From Bog-756 sp963839925 (GTDB lineage: Bacteria > Actinomycetota > Acidimicrobiia > Acidimicrobiales > RAAP-2): a stretch of DNA of 64,000 nt. Positions 1-8,282 of the stretch are shown piece by piece. Both the position numbers and the translations under genes were made by a program. Location: the NCBI GenBank assembly GCA_963839925.1, contig CAWIWV010000002.1:124001-188000 (forward strand), given 5' to 3'. Positions within the stretch are counted from its first letter, which is position 1, and every line of letters starts with the position of its first letter. A model generated the notes under the pieces. The model was not told the origin of the DNA. It made no database searches and saw only the letters and a list, made by a program, of their open reading frames with translations.

Positions 1-1383
1 GTTGAGCACCTCGTGGGGGATGCCCCGCTTCTCGAGCAGCCGCGAGAGGTGCTCCGACTTGGACACCGACGCGGTGCCCACAAGCATCGGCTGACCGTTC
101 TCGTGCCGTTCGGCGATGTCGTCCACCACCGCGGCGAACTTGGCGTCCTCGGACTTGTAGATGAGGTCGGGGTTGTCCTGCCGGACCAGGGGCATGTTGG
201 TCGGGATCGGGACGACCGGGAGCTCGTAGGTGTTGGCGAACTCCGAGGCCTCGGTCTCCGCCGTGCCGGTCATCCCCGACAGCTTCTCGTACAGGCGGAA
301 GTAGTTCTGGAGGGTGACCGTCGCCCAGGTGTGGTTCTCCTCTTTGATCCTCACCCGCTCCTTGGCCTCGACCGCCTGGTGCAAGCCGTCCGACCAGCGC
401 CGCCCGTCGAGGGTGCGACCGGTGAACTCGTCGACGATCTTCACCTCGCCCTGGTCCACCAGATAGTCCTTGTCCCGCCGGTAGAGTTCCTTGGCCAGCA
501 GCGCCTGGGTCAGGTGGTGCACGTAGTTGACCGCGACCGCGTCGTAGAGGTTGCCCACCCCGAGTTGACGCTCGACCTTCTCGATGCCGGCCTCGGTGGG
601 GACGACGATGCGCTTCTCCTCGTCCACCTCGTAGTCGTCCTCGACCCGGAGGGTGCGGACGATGCCGGCGAACTGGTAGTACAGCTGTGCGGACTCGGCG
701 GCGGGTCCCGAGATGATCAACGGCGTCCTCGCCTCGTCGATCAGGATCGAGTCCACCTCGTCGACGATCGCGAAGTGGTGCCCTCGCTGCACCATCCCGT
801 CCTTCGACTTGGCCATGTTGTCACGCAGGTAGTCGAAACCGAACTCGGTGTTGGTGCCGTAGGTGACGTCGGAGAGGTAGGCCTGGCGTTTTGCCTCGGG
901 GTCCTCGATGTCGGGGCCGACCCGGCCCACGGTGAGGCCGAGGAACCGGTGGAGCTGACCCATCCACTCCGAGTCGCGGGTGGCCAGATAGTCGTTGACG
1001 GTCACCACGTGCACGCCCCGACCGGCCAAGGCGTTGAGATAGACGGGCAGCGTGGACACCAGCGTCTTGCCCTCGCCGGTCTTCATCTCGGCGATCCACC
1101 CGAAGTGGAGGGCCATGCCTCCCATCAACTGGACGTCGAAGTGTCGCTGTCCGAGCACCCGCCACGACGCCTCGCGCACCAGGGCGAACGCTTCGACGAG
1201 GATGTCCTCGAGGCTCTCCCCGTTGTCGAGCCGCTCGCGGAACGCGACGGTCATCGCGCTCAGCTCGTCGTCGGAACGAGCCTCCATCTCCGGCTCGAGC
1301 GCGTTGACCAGCGGCACCAGCTCGGCCAGGCGACGGACCTTCTTGCCTTCGCCGGCGCGGAGAACCTTGGTGAACACGCTCAT
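1..1383 (-). CDS. secA: Preprotein translocase ATPase SecA, N-terminal part (runs off window edge)
   Basis: This is the motor ATPase that drives secretory proteins through SecYEG at the inner face of the membrane. The reading frame is open from the ATG at 1383 to the window edge, giving the first 461 codons of a protein usually near 900 aa, so the C-terminal half is outside. The start MSVFTKVLRAGEGKKVRRL is typical of actinobacterial SecA. Walker A (MKTGEGKT) lies near residues 98-106 and the DEAD-type Walker B with the following IDEART stretch near 206-218. The preprotein-crosslinking domain and the start of the second RecA-like domain follow (GMTGTAETEASEF). A long open frame on the opposite strand over this gene is a codon-bias shadow. 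The hibernation factor gene lies 79 bp upstream on the same strand. Confidence 0.96.
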   Translation of the reverse strand, partial: MSVFTKVLRAGEGKKVRRLAELVPLVNALEPEMEARSDDELSAMTVAFRERLDNGESLEDILVEAFALVREASWRVLGQRHFDVQLMGGMALHFGWIAEMKTGEGKTLVSTLPVYLNALAGRGVHVVTVNDYLATRDSEWMGQLHRFLGLTVGRVGPDIEDPEAKRQAYLSDVTYGTNTEFGFDYLRDNMAKSKDGMVQRGHHFAIVDEVDSILIDEARTPLIISGPAAESAQLYYQFAGIVRTLRVEDDYEVDEEKRIVVPTEAGIEKVERQLGVGNLYDAVAVNYVHHLTQALLAKELYRRDKDYLVDQGEVKIVDEFTGRTLDGRRWSDGLHQAVEAKERVRIKEENHTWATVTLQNYFRLYEKLSGMTGTAETEASEFANTYELPVVPIPTNMPLVRQDNPDLIYKSEDAKFAAVVDDIAERHENGQPMLVGTASVSKSEHLSRLLEKRGIPHEVLN

Positions 1384-1462
1384 GACGCACTCACTCTACC
1401 GTCGGAGGTGCGGACCACCTCCTCGAGGAGGGTGCTCGCCCTGGCCCGGCGGTCGGGGGGCT

Positions 1463-1834
1463 TCAGGCGGTGCGGACCCGCTCGCGCAGGATCGACACCG
1501 AGTTGGCCGGGCGCCTGCGAGGGTGGGACCGGCCCACCAGGCGGCCCTTGGTCTTCTCGAGCTGGTGCTCGAGTTTCTGGACGACCAGATCGACCGAGAC
1601 CAGCGGCTCGGAGGCGGCGGCCCGGGCTCGAACCGTCTGCCCGTGCCCGACGATGATCACTTCGCAACACTCCCGATCGGCGATCCTCGGATTGTGCTCC
1701 TCGGAAAAGTGGACCTCTGCTCGCTCGAGCCCCGGACAGAGATGACCGAGTCGGCCGACCTTCTCTTTGGTCAGAACCCTCACCTCGTCAGAAACGATTC
1801 TCCTGCCGTATGCGATGACCACGTCCACTTCCAT
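1463..1834 (-). CDS. hpf: Ribosome hibernation promoting factor / RaiA, short form
   Basis: The 123-aa protein has the S30AE fold signature: an N-terminal MEVDVVIAYGRRI strand, a helix with VRVLTKEKVGRLGHL, and a strand pair reading ERAEVHFSEEHNPRIADRECCEVIIVGHG. Family members bind the 30S decoding centre in stationary phase and inactivate ribosomes. The length matches the short form, since the C-terminal dimerisation domain of long HPF (about 180-230 aa in total) is absent. A strong AGGAGGG ribosome site sits directly before the ATG. The upstream 360 bp holds the structured RNA annotated at 1920-2197, so the gene probably has a long structured leader or a processed upstream RNA. secA follows on the same strand, a common pairing in actinobacteria. 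Confidence 0.9.
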   Translation of the reverse strand: MEVDVVIAYGRRIVSDEVRVLTKEKVGRLGHLCPGLERAEVHFSEEHNPRIADRECCEVIIVGHGQTVRARAAASEPLVSVDLVVQKLEHQLEKTKGRLVGRSHPRRRPANSVSILRERVRTA

Positions 1835-1919
1835 GCCCTCCTGGTTCTGGTTGGTTCTGGTTGTTTCGGGAGCTACTGCACGTGCCGGCCGGTCCTCCTG
1901 ATCGGTCGTCGGATCTTGT

Positions 1920-2197
1920 GTGAGCTGCGTGCGGCTGACCTGGTCTTTGACCCCACACTCGCCTGCAGTAAGGCTTGCGCGCCGGCCCCGGCGGCAACGA
2001 CCGCGAGCGGTCGTGCGCCCTTCGGGGCGGTGGTGGCACGCGTCACCTCATCTCCGCCCGCCCCCGACAGCCGGGGACTCGACGGGCAGGGCTTACTCCT
2101 AAGCCGCACCATGCTCAGCAACCACGAGTTGCCTTACGTGGGTCGTTTCGCCTGCGACTGGCTTCGACTTGCAACCACAGACCCGCACGCAGCTCAC
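1920..2197 (-). ncRNA. raiA RNA: Structured RNA upstream of hpf/raiA, candidate raiA-motif RNA
   Basis: This fills the only stretch over 300 bases without a protein gene (1835-2320). The ends form a perfect 15-bp helix: 1920-1934 (GTGAGCTGCGTGCGG) pairs with 2183-2197. Inside, 1949-1956 pairs with 2138-2144 (one bulge) and 1968-1974 (GTAAGGC) pairs with 2131-2137. The enclosed part holds local hairpins at 1981-1992, 1997-2014 (8-bp stem), 2016-2029 (CGCCC, TTCG tetraloop, GGGCG) and 2090-2105 (GGCTTA, CTCC, TAAGCC). The best -10 box (TACACT) ends 6 nt before 2197, so transcription would begin at the first helix. The raiA RNA motif is a known large structured RNA of Firmicutes and Actinobacteria found upstream of raiA. 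Position, size and closed architecture fit. I could not check the family's conserved bases, and a leader acting in cis is also possible. Confidence 0.68.
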
Positions 2198-2203
2198 CTC
2201 TGA

Positions 2204-2209
2204 AGTGTA
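2204..2209 (-). promoter_or_regulatory. Probable -10 box for the raiA-type RNA and hpf
   Basis: On the minus strand the hexamer reads TACACT. A start 6-7 nt downstream falls on the first base of the 15-bp closing helix of the structured RNA (2197). No good -35 is visible at 17 nt (CTGGTA at 2227-2232), so this may be an extended or alternative-sigma promoter. The call is inferred from position. Confidence 0.5.
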
Positions 2210-2320
2210 CGCCCGTACCCCCCGATTACCAGGGGCCGCGAGCAGGAGTTCACACGTTCGTCATGTGGGCGTCGCGGGACGGCAACATGACGATCCGGGG
2301 CAGGGATCGGGCGTGTGGAG

Positions 2321-3397
2321 TCAGCGATCGCCGGTGTCGAGGTTCACCTTGAGCTCGTCGAGGACCGGGATCGGGCCCGGGTCGATTCCCTCGGCACCTG
2401 CGAGGTGCAGCGACACGAAGTCGCCGATCATGGCCAGGTCCAGGAGCTGGGCGAGGTCGCCCTCGCCGGCGCCGCGCACCTCGATGATGTCGGCCACCAC
2501 TTCGGCCAGCACCTCCGCCACCAGGTCGAATCGGCGGCTGACCTGGGGGTGCTCGGCATCGTGCCGGAGGTTGACCAGGGTGATCGCCTGGCGGGTGAGA
2601 TCGCCGTTCTGTCCCCAGCCGGCCAGCTCGTTGTGACAGAGCTCCGGGTAGACGTTGTAGAACGCAGGGCTCTTGGCGTTCTCGTTGATCTGGCACTTCC
2701 ACCGGAGTGCGGCCGCTGCACCGAGCTCCTGCGAGCTGTGGACGAGGGGCACGGTGCGTCCGATCCGCTTGGCGATCTCCTCGGCCCTGCTGCCGGGCCG
2801 GACCAGCTCGTCACGCCGCCGCCGGAGCTGGTCGACCGCCTGGTCCACCCACTGCAAGGCGCCCGGGAACAGCCCGATCGACTCCAGCAGCACGAGCGGA
2901 GGTATGGCCAGCGCCCCCACAGCCGCGCGGGGCTGGGGTATGCCCTCGGCAACCGGCACGACCGGGACGCCCCACTCTCCTGCCAGCCTGACCAGCTCGC
3001 CACCGGCTGCGACCACCACCAACGATGCCCCTGCCTCGAAGGCGACGGTCGCCGCCTCGATGGTCTCTTCCGTGTTGCCCGAGAAGGACACCGCAAAGAC
3101 GAGGGAGGCGGTGCCCACATAGTCGGGCGCCTGGTAGCCCTTCACCACCGTCACCGGCACCGGCATGAACGGAGTGGCAGTCGCCGCCAACACGTCCCCC
3201 GCGAAGCCGCTTCCGCCCATCCCAAGGACGACGACGTTCTCGATCTGTTCCCGACGGGGGACGTCGGTCACCCCCCGCGCGGCGGACACCGCCGCCTCGA
3301 TCTGCTCGGGCAGTTCAGCGGTCGCGCCCCACATGTCGAGGGAGTCGACCGGGAGCGGCGACGGCGCGGTCGCCGACCCGCCGGTTCTCGGGGTCAC
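2321..3397 (-). CDS. SIS-domain bifunctional phosphoglucose/phosphomannose isomerase
   Basis: The enzyme is expected to interconvert fructose-6-P with glucose-6-P and mannose-6-P, feeding mannose-1-P for GDP-mannose. The 358 aa include the SIS sugar-phosphate site: VVVLGMGGSG at residues 55-64 and the phosphate loop SFSGNTEE at 104-111. The catalytic block ENAKSPAFYNVYPELCHNE at 239-256 holds the Glu and His of this family. The GTG start overlaps the stop of the Trm112-like gene (GTGA), so the two are translationally coupled. Phosphomannomutase lies just upstream in the same run, so isomerase and mutase carry out consecutive steps. Mycobacteria keep a similar isomerase next to phosphomannomutase, from memory (Rv3256c-Rv3257c). 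Confidence 0.87.
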   Translation of the reverse strand: MTPRTGGSATAPSPLPVDSLDMWGATAELPEQIEAAVSAARGVTDVPRREQIENVVVLGMGGSGFAGDVLAATATPFMPVPVTVVKGYQAPDYVGTASLVFAVSFSGNTEETIEAATVAFEAGASLVVVAAGGELVRLAGEWGVPVVPVAEGIPQPRAAVGALAIPPLVLLESIGLFPGALQWVDQAVDQLRRRRDELVRPGSRAEEIAKRIGRTVPLVHSSQELGAAAALRWKCQINENAKSPAFYNVYPELCHNELAGWGQNGDLTRQAITLVNLRHDAEHPQVSRRFDLVAEVLAEVVADIIEVRGAGEGDLAQLLDLAMIGDFVSLHLAGAEGIDPGPIPVLDELKVNLDTGDR

Positions 3398-3639
3398 GAC
3401 GCGGTCGGCTCCCCGGTGGTGCGAGCCCCGCCGGACTCCGCCTTGGCCATCAGTCGCCCGTGCTCCTCGTCGTCCACCGAGCGAGCCTCGTCGATGAGCA
3501 TGACCGGGATGCCGTCACGCACCTCGTAGACGCGGTGCAGCCGCGGGTTGTAGAGCAGGTCCTCCTCCGCGAAGTAGAGCAGCGTCCCTTTGTCGTCCGG
3601 GCAGGCAAGCACCTCGATCAAGAGTGGATCGAGCGTCAT
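3394..3639 (-). CDS. Trm112 family protein (UPF0434/YcaR-like)
   Basis: This is an 81-aa protein of the Trm112-like family (MTLDPLLIEVLACPDDKG, then LHRVYEVRDGIPVML). Eukaryotic Trm112 is a zinc-binding activator of methyltransferases; the role of bacterial relatives is less certain. The usual N-terminal pair CPxCKG is reduced here to a single Cys (CPDDKG), so the zinc site is probably lost. I chose the ATG at 3639 because GAGGAG lies about 8 nt upstream; an upstream in-frame start at 3678 would add 13 residues without a ribosome site. Its stop overlaps the start of the isomerase gene. Confidence 0.85.
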   Translation of the reverse strand: MTLDPLLIEVLACPDDKGTLLYFAEEDLLYNPRLHRVYEVRDGIPVMLIDEARSVDDEEHGRLMAKAESGGARTTGEPTAS

Positions 3640-3691
3640 CGTGGTGCTCCTCTCGTCATTTGCTTCTCCCTGTCGCACTTGGTGTCGGGCT

Positions 3692-5089
3692 TCATCCTCG
3701 AGCCCCCAGGATCCGTTCGATGTCGCCGGTCACCTCGGCGACCCGTTGCACGCCGATCGCTTCGTCCGGTGCCTCGACGTTGAGCCGGAGCAGTGGTTCG
3801 GTGTTCGACGGGCGCAGGTTGAACCACCAGTCGCCGCGGTCCACGGTCAGACCGTCGAGACGGTCGGCCGTGCCGCGCGCGCCTCCCGCGGCTTCGACCT
3901 CGGCCGCCATCAGCTCGACCGCGCCGGCCGGGTCGTCGACCTCCATGTTGATCTCGCCCGAGTCCCAGTAGCGCTGGAACGGCTCCAGCAGTTCGGAGAG
4001 CGGTTTGCCGGTGGTGCTGAGCAACTCCAGCACCACCATGGCAGCGATCAGCCCCGAGTCGGCCCGATAGTTGTCACGGAAGTAGTAGTGGCCCGAATGC
4101 TCACCGCCGAAGATCGCGCCGGTCTCCGCCATCACCTGCTTGATGTAACTGTGGCCGACCTTGGTCCGGATGCCGACGCCACCCTGCTCCGCAATGACCT
4201 CGGGCACCACCCGCGAGCAGATGCAGTTGTAGAGGACGGTCGCTCCCGGGTGCTTCTCGAGCATGGAGCTGGCGACCAGCGCGGTGGTGAGCGAACCGGA
4301 CACCGGTTGAGACTTCTCGTCGACCAGGAACACCCGATCGGCGTCGCCGTCGAAGGCAAGTCCGATGTCCGCACCGGCATCGAGCACCGCCTGCTTCAGC
4401 GCGACCAGGTTCTCCGGTTGAATCGGGTCGGCGGGATGGTTGGGGAACGTCCCGTCGAGCTCGGGGAACAGGATCGACACGTCGAAAGGAAGGCCTTCGA
4501 AGACCTTCGGAGCCACCAGACCGCCCATCCCGTTCGCCGTGTCCGCGACCACCCGCAGGGGGCGGAGCGCACCGACGTCGACGAACGACCGGACGTGGGA
4601 GGCATACGCGTCGAGCACCGAACGCTGCTCCAGCGGAGCCGATCGCCCCGGGTCGCTCGACGTGGGGCCCCCGGTCCCCCACGCGTCCAACAGCGACTCC
4701 GCTTCCGCCTGAATCTCGTTCAGCCCGGTGTCCCGCCCGATCGGCCGCGCCCCCGACAAACAGAGCTTGAGCCCGTTGTAGCGAGCGGGATTGTGCGACG
4801 CGGTGAACATCGCCCCCGGTGCGTCCAGGCTGCCGGCCGCGTAGTAGAGCATGTCCGTCGAGGCGAGGCCGAGATCCACGACGGTCACCCCCTCGGAGCG
4901 GGCTCCGTCGGAGAACGCCGCGGCGAGCTCCACCCCCGATTCGCGGATGTCGCGAGCCACCAGCATCTTCGGTCCGCCGGTGAACCGGGCGACCGCGACG
5001 CCGATCGCCCGGCAGGTGTTCGCATCGAGCTGGTCTGGCACCACTCCCCGTATGTCATACGCCTTGAATACTTCGGAGAGGCTGGCCAT
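3692..5089 (-). CDS. manB: Phosphomannomutase / phosphoglucomutase
   Basis: The enzyme converts mannose-6-P to mannose-1-P, and often glucose-6-P to glucose-1-P, for GDP-mannose and related sugars. All four domain signatures of the alpha-D-phosphohexomutase family are visible in 465 aa. The phosphoserine loop TASHNPARYNG lies near residue 97 and the Mg-binding DGDADR near 246. The sugar-binding GEHSGHYYF is near 326 and the phosphate-binding RPSNTEPLLR near 425. The start MASLSEVFKAYDIRG is canonical. The gene lies 52 bp upstream of the Trm112 gene, and the SIS isomerase comes next. A TAGGAT hexamer ends 9 nt before the ATG, suggesting a very short leader. Confidence 0.94.
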   Translation of the reverse strand: MASLSEVFKAYDIRGVVPDQLDANTCRAIGVAVARFTGGPKMLVARDIRESGVELAAAFSDGARSEGVTVVDLGLASTDMLYYAAGSLDAPGAMFTASHNPARYNGLKLCLSGARPIGRDTGLNEIQAEAESLLDAWGTGGPTSSDPGRSAPLEQRSVLDAYASHVRSFVDVGALRPLRVVADTANGMGGLVAPKVFEGLPFDVSILFPELDGTFPNHPADPIQPENLVALKQAVLDAGADIGLAFDGDADRVFLVDEKSQPVSGSLTTALVASSMLEKHPGATVLYNCICSRVVPEVIAEQGGVGIRTKVGHSYIKQVMAETGAIFGGEHSGHYYFRDNYRADSGLIAAMVVLELLSTTGKPLSELLEPFQRYWDSGEINMEVDDPAGAVELMAAEVEAAGGARGTADRLDGLTVDRGDWWFNLRPSNTEPLLRLNVEAPDEAIGVQRVAEVTGDIERILGARG

Positions 5090-5098
5090 GGCCGGGCC

Positions 5099-5104
5099 AT
5101 CCTA
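5099..5104 (-). promoter_or_regulatory. Candidate -10 box before phosphomannomutase
   Basis: TAGGAT on the minus strand ends 9 nt before the ATG of phosphomannomutase, which would give a nearly leaderless transcript. No clear -35 is seen. Confidence 0.35.
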
Positions 5105-5123
5105 AGGCATGGGAGCCAGAGGG

Positions 5124-5786
5124 TCAGGCTTCGAGCCCGCCGGCCAACAGCCCCGCCGCGTCGTCACCCATGGCGGTGCTGAGCTCGCACAACAGGTCCA
5201 TCCGATCGACCAGATCCGTGCACGCGAGCAGTCGCTGCCGATCGATGAGATTGAGTGGGGCCACGCTGCACAGCCGCCATCCGGCTTGGTCGGCGGGGCC
5301 GTCGTCGAACGCGAGATCGTGCGGAAGCGCGGGCACCGCGCCGAGCTCGGAGAGGAGCGAGCACAGCCTGCGCACCGTGTGCTCCGCGGCTACGAGCGAT
5401 CGCGCGTCCGCTTCGACGTCTCGCCGGCGACGCGCGTGTTCTGCACCTTCGTCCGGAGCAAAGTCCCTCACCGACGCGGTGGGATAGGGGCTTTCGCCGA
5501 GCCACTCGTCGACCACGATCCTCGTCGACCCCCGCGCCTGGACCAGCATGCGACCATCGTCGAGCCTCGCGACCTCGGTGATCCGCGCGACGGTTCCGAC
5601 ACCGGCTCGATGGTCGCCACCGCCGACCTCCGATCCGCGGGTGATCAGCACGACCCCGAAGGCGCCGTCTCCGTCGAGGCAGTCGGCCATCAACCTCCGG
5701 TAGCGCTCTTCGAAGACGTGCAGCGAGAGCCCGGCATGGGGATACAGCACCGTCGACAACGGGAACATCCCGAGCTCGCGGGTCAC
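5124..5786 (-). CDS. LON peptidase substrate-binding-domain protein
   Basis: The 220-aa protein has the LON substrate-binding (N) domain: LGMFPLSTVLYPHAGLSLHVFEERYRRL at the start, FGVVLITRGSEVGG near residues 43-56, and VGTVARITEVARLDDGRMLV after it. There is no AAA or protease domain, so this is a free-standing N domain and not the Lon protease. The C-terminal half is helical (SLLSELGAVPALP, LIDRQRLLACTDLVDRMDLL). Such proteins are widespread in actinobacteria without an established job; substrate recognition or regulation is a guess. The start overlaps the stop of the upstream membrane protein gene by 4 bases, implying co-translation. Confidence 0.85.
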   Translation of the reverse strand: MTRELGMFPLSTVLYPHAGLSLHVFEERYRRLMADCLDGDGAFGVVLITRGSEVGGGDHRAGVGTVARITEVARLDDGRMLVQARGSTRIVVDEWLGESPYPTASVRDFAPDEGAEHARRRRDVEADARSLVAAEHTVRRLCSLLSELGAVPALPHDLAFDDGPADQAGWRLCSVAPLNLIDRQRLLACTDLVDRMDLLCELSTAMGDDAAGLLAGGLEA

Positions 5787-8281
5787 CCGGTCGACGGGCC
5801 GTGCCGGGTGGTGACCCTCCGCCCGTTCCTCGCGGATCTCCTTGCCCGCCAGCCGAGGACCCCCAGAACACCGACTGCTCCCACCGCGGCGAGGGTGATC
5901 AGATCTGCAGCTCGATCGCCGGAGGTGGTGCCGTAGGTGAGGGTCACCTGGTCACTGGTCGGCACGACCACCATCAGGTTGGGGGCCACCCGCCACGGCC
6001 CCTCTGCTCCGTGCGCCTTCCAGTTCGGAAAGTACGAGACCCTGACCTCGACGGGAGTGCCGGGACGGTCGACGTGGAACGAGACCGAGCTGTCGGTCTG
6101 GACGACGTGGGACACGGTGGTCGCCGGTTCGGGCACCACCTTCGGCCGGGTGTCCGTGGCGGGCTCACGGGTCCAGTTCGGGGGACCGCCTGCGGCAGGG
6201 ACCACGTCCCACTTGGCGGGAGTGTCGTACCAGGTCGCCGCCGGTCCGAGCCAACTCGACTGGGCGGGCGACACGCCGGTCCAGACGACCGGCCGGTTGT
6301 GGAGCGGCGTCACCAGCGCCGACTGCTTCACCTCGTAGACCTTCCAGGTGGTGGCGAGCGACTGGCCGTTGTAACTGGTGTGCCACGGTCCGGAGGAGGC
6401 CAGCTGGACCAGGTTCGGATCTGCGGCCGCGGCCGCCTCCACCGTCGACGACGCCGCGAGGAAGTAGCGGACTCCGAGCATCTGGAGATGCCGGATGCCG
6501 AGGGGAACGTTGAGACCCGAGTACTGGAAGGCGGTGCTGTCGACCGCGTCGGACGGGTTCACCGACAGTTCGCTCTGGTTGATGAAGTGGAACGGGGTGG
6601 TCGCCGACGACTCGAAGAGCAGTCCCTCCATCGAGTCGACACAGCCGTTGGTCCAGTAGGGAAGGAGCATGAGCGACATGGTCGTGCCGAACCGGTTCTC
6701 CGACGGGTCGTACTCCCACATGGAGCGCCCGCAGCCGTCGGTTCGACCAACCTTGGCCATCATCTGGATCACCGCGTGGTACTCGGGGTAGTCGGGCTTG
6801 CGTTCGTAGCCCGAGTAGTTCCACTCGGCCCACGCACTTGGCTGGTCGGGTCCCACGGTGACCCCGACGTCGCTCAACGTGGAGGCGGGAAGGACCAGTG
6901 GAGGCACCACCGCCAGGCAAGCGGCCGCGAGCGCGACCAGCGGACCGATCACCGCCCCGGGGGGGTTGTTGGTCGGAGTCGGCCGGCGGGAGCGACTGAT
7001 CCGCATGCCGGGTCGCCACGAGATCTCTCCCACCTGGATCAAGCGCTTGCGGAGCGCCGTCACCCAGTGCTCGAGGCGACGGCGCCGGTTCCAGCGGGCC
7101 ACTGCGGCGACCACCTCCCCCAGGCCGTAGCCGGCCATCAGGTAGAGGCAGAGAAACCAGAGCGGCAGGAACCGGACGTTGTAGAGCTTTCCCTGGGGGT
7201 CGAGACAGACCGCGGCGGCTGACAGTCCCCCCATGATCGCGATGAACAGACCGACCCGGTTGCGTCGGACGAACATCGCGAGGACACCGACCAGGGCGCT
7301 TGCCACCACCCATCGGGCCGAGGCCGGGAACAGAAGGTGCGGGAAGCCGTCGATGTTGGTCCAACCCATGTTGGTCGTGTAGGCCTGGCCGGTGGCAAAA
7401 GGAATGAGCCAGAACGCGGTGAGCCCTCCCCCGACTGCTCCGACCACGATCAGCCACACCAGCCGTTTCGACCATCGTCGCCGCGCGAGCCGACCGCGGA
7501 TCCCCTGGCGCAGACCACGAGCCAGATCGGCGTCGAGCAGCAGCCATACCCCCGCTCCCACTGCGGCGAAGATCGCCGGGATGAGGTGGCACAGCAAGGT
7601 GGCCGCGAAGAGCACCGCGGCGATTGCACGGTTGCGCCCGGTCCGCAGGCCCGATGCCACCACTCCGAGGAAGAGCAGCGCGACCGAGAGGCTCAGCGAG
7701 TACGAGAACTCACCCGCCAGGGTGGACAAGATGTTCCCGCCGTAGATGGTGAAGCTGGGCTCGAACAGGAACGGCAGGGTGGCCGCTGCCAGACACGCCG
7801 GGCCGGGGTCACGAAGGCCGGCGAGCCGGCCGAATGCCCAGGCGCAGACCGGCAGGATGAGGGTGCCGAGGACGGTGGCCAGCTTGAAGGCCACGTTGTA
7901 GGGGAGCAGCACGTTGAAGAGGACGGTGATCAGCCCGGGCAGCGGGAAGTAGAAGGTGTAGAGGGGAAAGCCGTCGTACCAGTCCGGATCCCAACCGGTC
8001 AGCTGGCCGTGCGGGAGCAGGTTCGATTTCATGAACGCCGGCAGGATCACGTGGGCGCCGGTGTCGCCGCCGTCGGTGGTGGTGTTGGCGAAGAGCAACG
8101 AGGGGTGCAGTTGGGCGAGTGCGACCAAGGTCACTCCGACAACCGCTGCCAGGTTCGCCCACGTCGACCACCGGACCCGCCGCAGTCGAGACTCCCACTG
8201 CCGTGGGAGGCGTTCATCGGTCGCCGGGTGCGGTTCGTCCAATTCCCGGTCCGGCAGCGCCACGTCGACGGACGCGGTCAT
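5783..8281 (-). CDS. Large polytopic membrane protein, PTPS-related/GT-C-like
   Basis: The protein has 832 aa with a cytoplasmic N-terminus of about 45 residues and roughly a dozen hydrophobic segments between residues 45 and 470 (first WSTWANLAAVVGVTLVALA). A long extracytoplasmic domain of about 300 residues follows, then a last membrane segment near 800 and a basic tail. The first outside loop carries DGGDTGAHVILPAFMK, and the stretch GWDPDWYDGFPLYTFYFPLPGL is characteristic of the family named 6-pyruvoyl-tetrahydropterin synthase-related membrane proteins, which resemble GT-C glycosyltransferases and YfhO. Use of lipid-linked sugars is inferred from topology and from the neighbouring sugar genes. 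It is followed by the LON-domain gene with a 4-base overlap and preceded by the CPBP gene. Confidence 0.72.
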   Translation of the reverse strand: MTASVDVALPDRELDEPHPATDERLPRQWESRLRRVRWSTWANLAAVVGVTLVALAQLHPSLLFANTTTDGGDTGAHVILPAFMKSNLLPHGQLTGWDPDWYDGFPLYTFYFPLPGLITVLFNVLLPYNVAFKLATVLGTLILPVCAWAFGRLAGLRDPGPACLAAATLPFLFEPSFTIYGGNILSTLAGEFSYSLSLSVALLFLGVVASGLRTGRNRAIAAVLFAATLLCHLIPAIFAAVGAGVWLLLDADLARGLRQGIRGRLARRRWSKRLVWLIVVGAVGGGLTAFWLIPFATGQAYTTNMGWTNIDGFPHLLFPASARWVVASALVGVLAMFVRRNRVGLFIAIMGGLSAAAVCLDPQGKLYNVRFLPLWFLCLYLMAGYGLGEVVAAVARWNRRRRLEHWVTALRKRLIQVGEISWRPGMRISRSRRPTPTNNPPGAVIGPLVALAAACLAVVPPLVLPASTLSDVGVTVGPDQPSAWAEWNYSGYERKPDYPEYHAVIQMMAKVGRTDGCGRSMWEYDPSENRFGTTMSLMLLPYWTNGCVDSMEGLLFESSATTPFHFINQSELSVNPSDAVDSTAFQYSGLNVPLGIRHLQMLGVRYFLAASSTVEAAAAADPNLVQLASSGPWHTSYNGQSLATTWKVYEVKQSALVTPLHNRPVVWTGVSPAQSSWLGPAATWYDTPAKWDVVPAAGGPPNWTREPATDTRPKVVPEPATTVSHVVQTDSSVSFHVDRPGTPVEVRVSYFPNWKAHGAEGPWRVAPNLMVVVPTSDQVTLTYGTTSGDRAADLITLAAVGAVGVLGVLGWRARRSARNGRRVTTRHGPSTG

Positions 8282-8282
8282 C

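Noticed and set aside
13..1656. 547-codon plus-strand ORF opposite secA
   Set aside because: It is the high-GC antisense shadow of secA, with His/Val/Leu/Arg-rich low-information sequence and no domain pattern. The secA frame on the minus strand is unmistakable.
1873..2121. Possible 82-aa protein in the hpf upstream gap
   Set aside because: It lies wholly inside the multi-helix RNA structure, lacks a ribosome site and has no recognisable pattern.
1920..2200. tmRNA or RNase P RNA
   Set aside because: There is no tRNA-like end with a TTCGA loop, no tag frame ending in ALAA, and no GAGGAAAGTCC block of RNase P RNA. Position before hpf favours raiA RNA.
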